From Pelotomaculum sp. UBA1371 (GTDB lineage Bacteria; Bacillota; Desulfotomaculia; Desulfotomaculales; Pelotomaculaceae), in NCBI GenBank assembly GCA_002305915.1, contig DBRJ01000045.1, forward strand, positions 1-16,918: a DNA stretch of 16,918 nucleotides, in the 5' to 3' direction. The translations under genes and the position numbers were made by a program. The first letter of the stretch is position 1. Every line of letters starts with the position of its first letter. The notes beneath the pieces were generated by a model, which saw only the letters and a list, made by a program, of their open reading frames with translations, ran no database searches and was not told the DNA's origin. Below are positions 7,607 through 15,346 of the stretch, one piece after another.

Positions 7607-7619
7607 CAAGATAATCTTG
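7607..7619. repeat. Palindrome in the sdhC/CxxC-gene intergenic region
   Basis: CAAGAT-A-ATCTTG is a perfect 6-1-6 inverted repeat. A second, looser one (GAATCC/GGATTC) lies at 7630-7655. They could be operator sites; no regulator can be named. Confidence 0.35.
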
Positions 7620-7897
7620 ATTATTTAGAGAATCCAAAGATATTCGAAAGGATTCGTAAGTACAACAGGTTATCGGGCTTTCTTATTTGTATTTATAATT
7701 TTTAAAACTTAGAAGTAATTAATGACCGTATTTTTTGTCGATAAAATACAATCATTCATATAAATGGGATATTTTGGGGCAATTATTGGGATCGCTAACA
7801 TATTTGCCATATTTTTATCCTGGTGATTATCGTTTGAATTTAAGCTCCTGTTGCGTAAAATTATACAACAAGTTTATCGTCTGGTTTCAGACCTTAT

Positions 7898-7903
7898 TAT
7901 AAT
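7898..7903 (+). promoter_or_regulatory. TATAAT -10 candidate for the CxxC protein gene
   Basis: A perfect TATAAT about 100 bases upstream of the GTG start. Its -35 region is poor and is occupied by the GTCTG-GTTT-CAGAC hairpin (7879-7892), a layout seen when an activator or repressor binds there. Suggestive only. Confidence 0.3.
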
Positions 7904-8001
7904 AAATATTTAAAAATTACACCTCTCTTATATATTTCTGGTTGTATTATTTTTCTCTTCTGTTTAAAATGTCAGTATTCAGACAAGAGGAGGCATTGTT
8001 T

Positions 8002-8316
8002 GTGTTCAAACTGTATTGCGACGTTTGTGGAAAAGAAGTGATTCCGGAAGAGGGTACTTTATCCTGGAGAGATGATGGTAACGCCCTGAGCGATTTTAGA
8101 ATTACCCACAAGCAAGACCAGAATCATTCTGAAACCAGGTATGTCTCTTACATTCACCTCTGGATGCTTACTGGTATTGCAGGTTACACAAAATTCATCC
8201 AATTGCTCATTGATCATTGGGATAAAGGGTATGTCCTGAAAGACAACAAAGAATTAAAAAAAGCGCTTGAGCAAATCAGTAATTATATCTGGTATAAAAC
8301 CAAAAAGAATGAATAA
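8002..8316 (+). CDS. Hypothetical CxxC zinc-ribbon-like small protein
   Basis: A 104-residue protein I cannot assign. It begins with a YCDVCGKEV motif (C6, C9), the kind of half zinc-knuckle that opens many small bacterial proteins. A polar stretch rich in H, D and R follows, then a helical C-terminal half with alternating hydrophobics (WMLTGIAGYTKFIQLLIDHW) and a Lys-rich tail. A single CxxC would need a partner in a dimer, or H36 and H42, to complete a metal site. I chose the GTG at 8002 because AAGAGGAGG ends 8 bases upstream; the frame is open to 7942, but that start has no ribosome site and adds a stretch that does not look coding. The next gene is about 115 bases downstream. Confidence 0.6.
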   Translation: MFKLYCDVCGKEVIPEEGTLSWRDDGNALSDFRITHKQDQNHSETRYVSYIHLWMLTGIAGYTKFIQLLIDHWDKGYVLKDNKELKKALEQISNYIWYKTKKNE

Positions 8317-8338
8317 AGAACAAACCGATTAATATTTA

Positions 8339-8363
8339 TCCGGCCGGACAGGAATATCCTGTT
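8339..8363. repeat. Two adjacent palindromes before the asparaginase gene
   Basis: TCCGGCCGGA (8339-8348) is a perfect 10-bp palindrome. It abuts ACAGGA-ATA-TCCTGT (8348-8362), a 6-3-6 inverted repeat. No T run follows, so they are more like an operator or an RNA structure than a terminator. They lie about 70 bases before the asparaginase start. Confidence 0.4.
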
Positions 8364-8430
8364 AATAATAAAAGATTTGCACAAATTATATTTGCCCTGT
8401 TAAAAAAACACCAAAAAAAGGGTGAAGAAA

Positions 8431-9441
8431 ATGATTCCAGAGGTTTTAGTCAATGTCATGAGGAGCGGAATAGTTGAGTCAAGGCACAGGGGTCATCTGG
8501 TGGCAGTTGATGCAAAAGGCCAGGTTATCTATTCCCTGGGGGATCCTAAAGCAGTCACATTCTGGCGTTCTGCCGCCAAGCCGTTGCAGGCGCTGCCCCT
8601 GGTTGAAGAAGGAGGAATTGAGTTTTTCGGTTTAACAGCTCAAGAGCTTGCCGTGATTTGCTCCTCGCACGGCGGAGAAACAGAACACATCCAGGCAGTT
8701 GCAAGTATCTTGAGAAAAATAGGCCTTACAGAAGATGCCCTGGAGTGCGGCCCAGCCGCTCCCATGAACGGGTCTGCAGCCCGCAACCTGCTAAGAAACA
8801 ACAAGCCTTTTCTACCTGTACACAACCCGTGTTCCGGAAAACACTCCGGCATGCTGGCCCTGTGCATACTCAAGGGTTGGCCTGTAAAAGGCTACTACCA
8901 GGCCGGTCATCCGGTTCAGCAAACAATTCTAAAAACCATATCCCAAACAACATATTATAAGCAGGATGATATCAAGCTTGGCATAGACGGATGCGGCGTT
9001 CCTGTGTACTGTCTACCAATCTTAAACATGGCCATGGCCTTTTCCTCCCTTGCACAGCCCCCGGAGACCACAGGCGCCGGCCGCAAAAGTGCTTTACAGC
9101 AAATTTGTGACGCTATGACTTCCTACCCTTTTTTTGTTGCAGGAACTAACCGTTTGGACACTATTTTAATGGAAGTAACAGAAGGGCGTTTAGTAGCAAA
9201 ACTGGGCTCAGAATCCGTTTACTGCGTCGGCCTGAAGAATAACGGGATGGCTCTATGCCTTAAAATTGAGGACGGGGGCTACAGGGCCCTGGCGCCGGCG
9301 GTAATTCAAGCCCTGGCCAGACTTGGCTGGTTAACTGAAGAAGAGGTTAAACAGATTCGTTCAAAGATGCGTCTCACCATAACTAACCACAGGGGTGAAG
9401 CGATCGGCTCCCTGGAAGCTTCCGCAGCTTTTTACAAATAA
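8431..9441 (+). CDS. L-asparaginase, class 3 (Rhizobium etli AnsA / asparaginase II family)
   Basis: Predicted to hydrolyse L-asparagine to aspartate and ammonia in the cytoplasm. It belongs to the thermolabile R. etli family (Pfam Asparaginase_II), unrelated to E. coli AnsA/AnsB. Family signatures are all present: SRHRGHLVAV, FWRSAAKPLQALP, CSSHGGE, NPCSGKHSGML, GIDGCGVPVY and AGTNRLDT. Numbered from the ATG, S47 and K50 match the catalytic Ser48-Lys51 pair of the R. etli enzyme, and C134, K137 and C188 match its zinc ligands C135, K138 and C189, with the same spacing throughout. ATG 8431 is preferred (GGGTG just upstream); an in-frame GTG at 8422 would add three residues. It may be co-transcribed with the FAD oxidoreductase 84 bases downstream, as no terminator lies between them. 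Confidence 0.9.
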   Translation: MIPEVLVNVMRSGIVESRHRGHLVAVDAKGQVIYSLGDPKAVTFWRSAAKPLQALPLVEEGGIEFFGLTAQELAVICSSHGGETEHIQAVASILRKIGLTEDALECGPAAPMNGSAARNLLRNNKPFLPVHNPCSGKHSGMLALCILKGWPVKGYYQAGHPVQQTILKTISQTTYYKQDDIKLGIDGCGVPVYCLPILNMAMAFSSLAQPPETTGAGRKSALQQICDAMTSYPFFVAGTNRLDTILMEVTEGRLVAKLGSESVYCVGLKNNGMALCLKIEDGGYRALAPAVIQALARLGWLTEEEVKQIRSKMRLTITNHRGEAIGSLEASAAFYK

Positions 9442-9525
9442 TCTTCTGTGCCCGGAACCTGAGCATAGTATTAAAATCGTGTATATTTCAGAAAAGCATG
9501 ATACAAGCTAACTCAGGTGATAATT

Positions 9526-10590
9526 TTGAAAGTCTGCATAATAGGAGCCGGAGTATCAGGTCTTGCCTGCGCTTTAACTCTCGAAAAATACGGACTCAAG
9601 CCTGATATTTATGAGCAGTTTGACCACTGCGGTGAGAGAACCCCTTTTATTATTTGTATTCTTCAAATTATGCACAGGCCGGTGACAGACCCGCTCCTTG
9701 ATCTCTCGAAAAATTACGGAATTACTCTTAAACCTATTAACCCTTTAACAAAGATTATTAGATTCAGTCCCAATAAAATATCCCGGACAGTGGGGCAACT
9801 GGGATATATTTTCGAAATGGGACCTTCCCCCCGTTCAGTTACCAGCCAATTATATGAAATGATTACAACTCCGGTAAAATTCAATACCGTCGCCGATTAT
9901 AAAGAGTTGGCTGCACATTATGACAAGATCATCGTGGCTACCGGTTCACCCTATATTGCCAAGGAACTGGGACTGTGGACCGATGTTTTCCGGGGATGGG
10001 TAAGAGGAGCAGTTGTATCCGGCAAGTTTGATCCCTGTACCTGGTTTGTTTGGTTTAATAAAAAATACGCAAATAACGGATATGCTTATCTGGGACCCTT
10101 TAATTCAAATACCGCCACCATTGTTTTAGCAGCGGCGGATGTTAAAGAAGGTGAATTGGAAAATCACTGGAAGCTGTTTTTAGAAACAGAGAAAATAGTC
10201 TACCGGGAAGAAGATCGTTTTGTTATAGAGCATATAACGGGTATCTGCCGTCCAAGGGAAATTGGAAACATGATCTTTGTGGGAAATAGTGCCGGACTAA
10301 TGGAATCTGTTTTCGGCTTTGGACTTTATAATTCAGTTGTAAGTGGAGTTCTTGCCGCCGAATCTTTGGTTAATAATAAATCTTACGAAGAAAATGCTTC
10401 ATTCTTAAATGAGAAACTGCATCAATGCAACCTTCTCCGCCACAAATTGGATGTTTTCAAAAACAAAGATTACGATCAGCTTCTTGAGTTATTTAATATA
10501 CCTCCCCTCAACAAACTCATCTATCATACAAACCTGGATATTTTAAAAATTTACGCTGATTTCTCTGAACATATCAGCAGTAAGATTTAA
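9526..10590 (+). CDS. FAD-dependent oxidoreductase, geranylgeranyl-reductase-like
   Basis: A 354-residue flavoprotein with an N-terminal Rossmann motif GAGVSG (residues 7-12) in KVCIIGAGVSGLACALTLEKYG and an acidic residue ending strand 2 (IYEQ), typical for FAD. IVATGSP (about 136-142) and a C-terminal FAD-binding block (GNMIFVGNSAGLMESVFGFGLYNS, about 247-270) follow. The NGYAYLGP segment recalls the GYxWxFP region of the geranylgeranyl reductase/halogenase superfamily, whose members reduce isoprenoids or hydroxylate aromatics. The substrate cannot be inferred. TTG 9526 is preferred because AGGTGA lies 5 bases upstream; a GTG at 9517 overlaps that site. No partner ferredoxin or isoprenoid gene is nearby. 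Confidence 0.72.
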   Translation: MKVCIIGAGVSGLACALTLEKYGLKPDIYEQFDHCGERTPFIICILQIMHRPVTDPLLDLSKNYGITLKPINPLTKIIRFSPNKISRTVGQLGYIFEMGPSPRSVTSQLYEMITTPVKFNTVADYKELAAHYDKIIVATGSPYIAKELGLWTDVFRGWVRGAVVSGKFDPCTWFVWFNKKYANNGYAYLGPFNSNTATIVLAAADVKEGELENHWKLFLETEKIVYREEDRFVIEHITGICRPREIGNMIFVGNSAGLMESVFGFGLYNSVVSGVLAAESLVNNKSYEENASFLNEKLHQCNLLRHKLDVFKNKDYDQLLELFNIPPLNKLIYHTNLDILKIYADFSEHISSKI

Positions 10591-11071
10591 CTGCAAATAA
10601 TTTCAATTAAATATAGAATACTTCATATTAAGGTAGCAAATCTTCTTTTTGACTTCATCAATACCTTTAATTTTCTCAATAGAATTAAATTAGAAATTCA
10701 ACACCAGGGTTGTCAATATAAAAGGATACAACAATAATGCGGAATTCCACAACTACCAGTCTATTATTATCATAATAACCTGTTTTTGAGAAAATCATCA
10801 AAGGTAACTAAAAAAAGAGGCCAGACTCAAAACAAACCATATCAGTTTATTAAATTTCCAGTTTATTGAGTTTTTATCGATTTTATAAAAAGCCGGCATT
10901 TTATCCAATGAGCTTAAATGATCCATAGGTTAATGAGCTATGGTTTCGAACGGGCTCTTTAATAAGTAAAAACGATTAATCCAATTACAAACAAATATTT
11001 CTAATAATCCTATTTGACGGGATAGAATATTGTCAGAAGAGATTTGGAATGTAAGATTGGAGCGAATTTAT
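10591..11071. other. AT-rich gene-free spacer with short repeats
   Basis: No reading frame of note and no strong terminator after the oxidoreductase. It contains a perfect 7-1-7 palindrome (10764-10778, TTATTAT-C-ATAATAA), a direct repeat CAGTTTATT at 10843-10851 and 10859-10867, and an inverted repeat CCATAG/CTATGG at 10923-10943. A weak promoter-like pair (TTGAGA at 10786, TAAAAA at 10809) is possible. I recognise no RNA gene. Confidence 0.5.
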
Positions 11072-11905
11072 ATGAAAGATACCGTTATTGATTTTCATGT
11101 CCACCTGTCAGAATACGAGTCCTTTGGCGAAGATGCTTTTAACTTCTTTTCAAGCGCTTTCCCCTCCAAAGAAGAATACGTAGAGTTTTGTAGAATCCAC
11201 AGCGACCCCCAGGCTTATTTGCGGTTAATGGATGAAAATGGAGTAGATTATTCCGTCGTATTAGCCGAGATTTCACCCTTATCAACCGGTGTTGCTACAA
11301 ATGAAATGGTAGAAGCCTTTTGTCAGGCCAGTCCGAGGTTAATACCATTCTGCACTATTAATCCTTATTTGCACCCGAATATGGGCGATATGCTGGAGGA
11401 CTTGTGCCTCAATCACGGCTTCAAGGGACTCAAACTTTTACCTTCATACAATTATTTTTACCCCAATGATAATTTCCTTTACCCTTTATACGCTGTTGCC
11501 GAAAGACTGGGCATACCTGTGGTTTTCCATACAGGGTCTTCAATTTTTCGAGGTACCAGGATAAAATATGCCAATCCCATTTTTTATGATGATGTGGCCC
11601 TGGACTTTCCCGACATGAAAATTATTATGGCCCACGGTGGACGGGGCCTGTGGTATAACGAAGCAGTAATCATGTCTCGCCTCCACAAAAATATTTATAT
11701 AGAAGTTTCAGGCTTACCTCCCCAAAAGCTTTTGGAATTTTTCCCTGACATGGGACGATTTGCCGACAAGTTTATTTTTGGAACTGACTGGCCCAGTGTG
11801 AATGTTAAAAAGAATATTGAAATAATCAGGAACCTGAATATCTCTCAAGAGGCGATATCAAAAATACTGGGCGGGAACGCCAAAAAGATCCTAGGATTGG
11901 CTTAA
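11072..11905 (+). CDS. Amidohydrolase-2 (ACMSD-like) family metal-dependent hydrolase
   Basis: A TIM-barrel hydrolase or decarboxylase of the amidohydrolase_2 family, 277 residues. Metal and active-site residues are visible: H9 and H11 in DFHVH, H153 in VVFHTG, H188 in MAHGGRG and D239 in FGTDWP, with FKGLKLLP (117-124) on strand 4 and a C-terminal ILGGNAKKILGL helix typical of the family. These enzymes act on aromatic or cyclic acids and amides; sequence alone does not give the substrate. I prefer ATG 11072, which has GGAG 9 bases upstream and puts the metal motif at the usual distance from the N-terminus; the frame is open from a TTG at 11030. It stands alone, with a 480-base spacer before it and a terminator after it. 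Confidence 0.85.
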   Translation: MKDTVIDFHVHLSEYESFGEDAFNFFSSAFPSKEEYVEFCRIHSDPQAYLRLMDENGVDYSVVLAEISPLSTGVATNEMVEAFCQASPRLIPFCTINPYLHPNMGDMLEDLCLNHGFKGLKLLPSYNYFYPNDNFLYPLYAVAERLGIPVVFHTGSSIFRGTRIKYANPIFYDDVALDFPDMKIIMAHGGRGLWYNEAVIMSRLHKNIYIEVSGLPPQKLLEFFPDMGRFADKFIFGTDWPSVNVKKNIEIIRNLNISQEAISKILGGNAKKILGLA

Positions 11906-11960
11906 TAAGAAAGACTTATTTTACCGTATCTCTAATTTATGGTTACAAGGTAACTTAGAT

Positions 11961-12010
11961 AACAAAACGGCATGGCGGACTGTATAAGGATTACCGCCGT
12001 TTTGTTTTTT
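11961..12010 (+). terminator. Rho-independent terminator after the amidohydrolase gene
   Basis: AACAAAACGGC (11961-11971) pairs perfectly over 11 bases with GCCGTTTTGTT (11996-12006), followed by more T residues. An inner GGCGG/CCGCC pairing is possible in the loop. It lies about 55 bases past the stop codon. Confidence 0.85.
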
Positions 12011-12103
12011 AATATTAATTCCCCCTGCTGCTGGACTGCTCTAACATTAAAATAACCGCAAAAACATATGCAAGACCCCTTGCCTAAGTTCGAAACTCGA
12101 CTA

Positions 12104-12115
12104 AATTCCGGAATT
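12104..12115. promoter_or_regulatory. 12-bp perfect palindrome upstream of asrA
   Basis: AATTCCGGAATT is a complete palindrome about 90 bases before the candidate asr -35 box. A possible operator; no regulator family is assigned. Confidence 0.3.
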
Positions 12116-12152
12116 AATGGCCTTATTTTAAAATATACCACTATGGTTATGA

Positions 12153-12167
12153 TTAATGCGTCATTAA
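12153..12167. promoter_or_regulatory. CRP/FNR-like inverted repeat upstream of asrA
   Basis: TTAATG-CGT-CATTAA is a perfect 6-3-6 inverted repeat. Its half sites resemble those of CRP/FNR-type regulators (the CprK dehalobox is TTAAT-N4-ATTAA), but the gap here is one base longer. Its centre would be about 77 bases upstream of the predicted start of asr transcription. Confidence 0.35.
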
Positions 12168-12200
12168 ATTAAGAAGATTCAGCCCGAAAAATTAAATAGT

Positions 12201-12230
12201 TAGTCATGTAATCAGCAGGAATGGTAGAAT
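12201..12230 (+). promoter_or_regulatory. Candidate promoter of asrABC
   Basis: TAGTCA (12201-12206), 18-base spacer, TAGAAT (12225-12230) with an extended -10 TGG just before it. Transcription would start near 12237 and give a 40-base leader to asrA. Confidence 0.4.
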
Positions 12231-12276
12231 GCTGGTGTGATCCTTTATAAATACCTAAAAAAAGAGGTGTAAACAA

Positions 12277-13296
12277 ATGGGATTCTATTTTACAAAAGAC
12301 GGCATGAATGCTGTACTGAAGCGATTGATGGACGAGTATCTGGTCTATGCCCCAATTCGGATGATCGGAGGTGGCGCCTTTTCAGATACTAACTCCGTTC
12401 GATACGGACAAATAAGTAAGATAAGTGACATTATTTTCAACCAGAAATCAGAATATTCCTTCAAAGAAATCCTTCTCCCGCTTTCACAGACGCTGTTTTT
12501 CTTCACGGAGGATCAGGTTAAAGAGGCGGAGGCTCCGAAAAAAGGAGCAATTATCTTTTTGCGCAGTTGCGATTTGCACGCAGTGAAACGACTCGATGAG
12601 ATCTATCTTCGAAACGGTTTTGAGGATTACTATTACAAGAGATTGCGTGAGAACGTGAAATTTATTTTGTTGGGTTGCCAAAATCCCTTTGAAAACTGTT
12701 TTTGTGTCGATATGCAGACCAACACAATTGACACCTATGATGCGAGCATTGAACAAGCTGGAGACGGTTATGTGATGGACAATCACTGTAATGCCTGGGA
12801 ATCTCTTTTATCAAGTCATTGTTTGAATCAGCAGGATGTGCAACCTTCACACGTGACAGAAACTGGAGTGCATGTAAAAATTCCGGATGGACTTTCTATA
12901 GATGCAGCAAATTCAAAAATGTGGGATGAATACGACGACCGCTGCATTAATTGCGGTAGGTGTAACTTTGTCTGTCCAACATGTACATGTTTCACCATGC
13001 AGGATATTTTTTATACGGATAACGGTAAGGTCGGTGAGCGTCGTCGTGTAGCAGCATCTTGCATGGTTGATGGTTATACCGATGTAGCAGGTGGTGGTTC
13101 CTACCGGAAGAAGAACGGGCAGAGGATGCGTTTTAGAGTTCTCCACAAGGTATACGATTATAAAGAACGCTTTGGATACCATATGTGCGTTGGTTGCGGC
13201 AGATGTGATGATATCTGTCCGGAGTACATTTCTTTTTCCCATTGTATTAACAAACTGGAGAGCGTCGTAAAGGAGGTTGGCGATAACAATGCATAA
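12277..13296 (+). CDS. asrA: Anaerobic sulfite reductase subunit A (iron-sulfur electron carrier)
   Basis: AsrA carries electrons from the AsrB flavin/[2Fe-2S] unit to the sirohaem subunit AsrC in the cytoplasmic AsrABC complex, which reduces sulfite to sulfide. Seen: an N-terminal domain with LRSCDLHAVKRLDEI (95-109) and GCQNPFENCFC (133-143), shared with HydB/AsrA-type proteins, then two ferredoxin motifs: CINCGRCNFVC (C223, C226, C229, C233) and CVGCGRCDDIC (C304, C307, C310, C314), each followed by Pro. The 339-residue length is normal. ATG 12277 is preceded by GAGGTG with a 7-base gap. Its stop overlaps the start of asrB, which supports translational coupling. Confidence 0.95.
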   Translation: MGFYFTKDGMNAVLKRLMDEYLVYAPIRMIGGGAFSDTNSVRYGQISKISDIIFNQKSEYSFKEILLPLSQTLFFFTEDQVKEAEAPKKGAIIFLRSCDLHAVKRLDEIYLRNGFEDYYYKRLRENVKFILLGCQNPFENCFCVDMQTNTIDTYDASIEQAGDGYVMDNHCNAWESLLSSHCLNQQDVQPSHVTETGVHVKIPDGLSIDAANSKMWDEYDDRCINCGRCNFVCPTCTCFTMQDIFYTDNGKVGERRRVAASCMVDGYTDVAGGGSYRKKNGQRMRFRVLHKVYDYKERFGYHMCVGCGRCDDICPEYISFSHCINKLESVVKEVGDNNA

Positions 13297-14068
13297 TGAG
13301 TATATGCCTTATCTCTCTGAAATCAAAGAAGTCATAAAACATACTGATATTGAATACACATTCCGCATAACCTATGAAGGAGCTGTGAAACCGGGCCAAT
13401 TTTTTGAGGTTTCCATTCCCAAATACGGCGAAGCTCCAATTTCCGTTAGCGGAATAAATAATGGCATTATTGATCTTACTATCCGCCGCGTTGGTAAAGT
13501 GACAAATGAGGTTTTTGAGCGTTATGTCGGCGACAAGTTGTTTTTGCGTGGTCCTTATGGAAATGGATTTGATGTTGAAAATTACAAAAACAAAGAGCTG
13601 GTCATAGTTGCCGGCGGTACCGGCCTTTCGCCAGTACGCGGCGTAGTCGAATATTTTTCAGAACATCCGCAGGAAGTAAAAAAACTGATCTTGATAGCAG
13701 GCTTTAAAACACCAAAGGACATTCTGTTCCTTGAGGATTTTGAGCGATGGAATAAGAAAGCGGAAGTCATTTTGACCGTGGATCAAGCAGAAGAAGATTC
13801 AACATATCAGGTTGGCCTGGTGACCGAATATATCCCTAAGCTGTCATTGAAAAATGTTGAGGAGGCAGTTGCGGTAGTTGTTGGGCCACCTGCAATGATG
13901 CGATTTACCACCCAGAAGTTGCTGAAGACAGGATTTCTCGAACAAAATATCTGGATTTCACAGGAACGAAAAATGAGTTGCGGGATTGGTAAATGCGGAC
14001 ATTGCAAGGTGAATGACACCTATATTTGTCTGGATGGTCCAGTGTTCAATTTTACCAAAGGCCGATAG
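13289..14068 (+). CDS. asrB: Anaerobic sulfite reductase subunit B (NAD(P)H:flavin/[2Fe-2S] reductase)
   Basis: A ferredoxin-NADP reductase-type protein that accepts hydride from NAD(P)H and feeds electrons to AsrA. Seen: an N-terminal flavin-binding barrel with APISVSG (49-55, the place of the usual RxYS motif), the nucleotide-binding GGTGLSPVRGV (109-119), VVVGPPAMM (197-204) and the C-terminal [2Fe-2S] loop C231, C236, C239 and C247 (SCGIGKCGHCKV...C), as in PyrK/HydG-type reductases. I prefer ATG 13289, which overlaps the last codons of asrA by 8 bases and has AAGGAGG 12 bases upstream; an in-frame TTG at 13277 abuts that site. 259 residues. asrC follows after 29 bases. Confidence 0.95.
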   Translation: MHNEYMPYLSEIKEVIKHTDIEYTFRITYEGAVKPGQFFEVSIPKYGEAPISVSGINNGIIDLTIRRVGKVTNEVFERYVGDKLFLRGPYGNGFDVENYKNKELVIVAGGTGLSPVRGVVEYFSEHPQEVKKLILIAGFKTPKDILFLEDFERWNKKAEVILTVDQAEEDSTYQVGLVTEYIPKLSLKNVEEAVAVVVGPPAMMRFTTQKLLKTGFLEQNIWISQERKMSCGIGKCGHCKVNDTYICLDGPVFNFTKGR

Positions 14069-14097
14069 CTGATTGACTAAGGAGGGAGGACAATAGG

Positions 14098-15060
14098 ATG
14101 GATATAAATACAAAATTGCTTAAGAAAAACGCCTTTAGGGTAACTAAAAAGCGAGGTATGACGGCATCCAGAGTACGTGTTCCAGGTGGCCACTTAGAAG
14201 CAATATATCTTCCCTTGCTTCAAAATATTGCCGAGACCTACGGGAATGGAACCGTGCACATTACAAGCAGGCAGGGGTTTGAAATACCGGGCATTGCCTT
14301 TGAAAATATGCCTCAAGTAAACGAACTGCTTCAACCGATTATCGAGGGACTCGATATCAACCAACAGGTTCCCGGGAAAGGCTATTCCGCTGCTGGTACA
14401 AGAAATGTTGTAGCTTGTATAGGCAACCGGGTTTGTCCTTACGCCTGCTATGACACAACCGGGTTTGCGCAGCGCATCGAAAAAGCCATTTTCCCAAATG
14501 ATCTGCATTTTAAGATAGCACTCACAGGCTGCCCCAATGATTGTGCCAAGGTAAGAATGCATGACTTCGGAATTATGGGAATGACTGAGCCGCAATATAA
14601 CATAGACCGTTGCGTGAATTGTGGAGCTTGTGTAAAGGTGTGCAAGAAAAAATCCGTTGGCGCTTTGCAGGAGGTCAACTACAAAGTCAAGCGTAATGCA
14701 GATAAATGTATTGGATGCGGCGAATGTGTTCTTGCTTGTCCCACAAGAGCCTGGACCAGAGGTAAGCAGAAGTTGTACCGTTTTACACTCTTCGGCAGAA
14801 CTGGGAAAAAGAATCCTCGTTTGGGTGAGGATTTCATTAAATGGGTGGATGAAGACAGCATCATCAAAATTATATTAAACACCTATGATTATGTAGATAG
14901 TTACATTGATCCTGCCGCACCCGGCGGCAAAGAACATATCGGCTATATTGTTGATCGTACAGGTTTTGAAGAATTCTTAACATGGGCTATGAAAGATGTT
15001 CAACTTCCAGAGATTGCAGAGGTATATACTCCGATTTATTGGAAAGGCGTCAAATATTAA
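14098..15060 (+). CDS. asrC: Anaerobic sulfite reductase subunit C (sirohaem catalytic subunit)
   Basis: Catalytic subunit for six-electron reduction of sulfite to hydrogen sulfide on sirohaem bridged to a [4Fe-4S] cluster. Seen: the nitrite/sulfite reductase ferredoxin-like half domain (residues about 15-95, with TSRQGFEIPGI), the sirohaem-cluster cysteines C107-x5-C113 (CIGNRVC) and C145-x3-C149 (CPNDC), and an inserted bacterial ferredoxin domain, C172/C175/C178/C182 and C204/C207/C210/C214. The long C-terminal segment (FGRTGKKNPRLGEDF...) matches AsrC. 320 residues, full length. AAGGAGGGAGGA lies upstream of the ATG. Only one sirohaem domain is present, unlike the duplicated DsrA/DsrB or CysI proteins. 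Confidence 0.96.
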   Translation: MDINTKLLKKNAFRVTKKRGMTASRVRVPGGHLEAIYLPLLQNIAETYGNGTVHITSRQGFEIPGIAFENMPQVNELLQPIIEGLDINQQVPGKGYSAAGTRNVVACIGNRVCPYACYDTTGFAQRIEKAIFPNDLHFKIALTGCPNDCAKVRMHDFGIMGMTEPQYNIDRCVNCGACVKVCKKKSVGALQEVNYKVKRNADKCIGCGECVLACPTRAWTRGKQKLYRFTLFGRTGKKNPRLGEDFIKWVDEDSIIKIILNTYDYVDSYIDPAAPGGKEHIGYIVDRTGFEEFLTWAMKDVQLPEIAEVYTPIYWKGVKY

Positions 15061-15346
15061 AGAAACGGTACTCGTTTGGCAGAGAGTTGAGTAAAGTTAA
15101 AACGGGCGTATATATTAAGCTATCAAAACTGTGAAGCCGCATCCTTTATATGGCTTAATGAGACATAGGTATTTTGCCTGGTCTTATTGCAAAGATAGTA
15201 ATTTGAGAAACCTTTCCACTAAAAAAACTTGCGGCGGCAATGAGTGAAAATAACTTTCATTCTTGTGTACTGGGGTTAAGCTATCCCCGCTAACATAAGA
15301 AACACCAAACCGGATATTGTGATGATTTTTAGTTATTTTCGACTTG

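Larger units (their letters stand above)
7218..8001. other. Long gene-free divergent region between sdhC and the CxxC protein gene
   Basis: AT-rich, with no convincing long reading frame. The part nearest sdhC (7218-7533) holds a candidate promoter, two mini-ORFs with ribosome binding sites and several hairpins on the minus strand. The middle holds inverted repeats at 7607-7619 (CAAGAT-A-ATCTTG) and 7630-7655 (GAATCC, 14 bases, GGATTC). The end near the plus-strand gene has a hairpin at 7879-7892 (GTCTG-GTTT-CAGAC) and a TATAAT at 7898-7903. I could not match any part to a known riboswitch or small RNA. Confidence 0.6.
11906..12276. other. Intergenic region between the amidohydrolase and asrA
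   Basis: Contains the amidohydrolase terminator, two palindromes and a candidate asr promoter, each listed separately. A 69-codon minus-strand frame here runs through the terminator hairpin and is not considered a gene. Confidence 0.6.

Noticed and set aside
11932..12141. 69-codon minus-strand frame downstream of the amidohydrolase
   Set aside because: It includes the perfect 11-bp terminator stem at 11961-12006, has no ribosome site and shows no protein-like composition.
12153..12167. True CprK dehalobox
   Set aside because: The gap between TTAAT and ATTAA is 5 bases, not 4, and no reductive dehalogenase or CprK gene is present.
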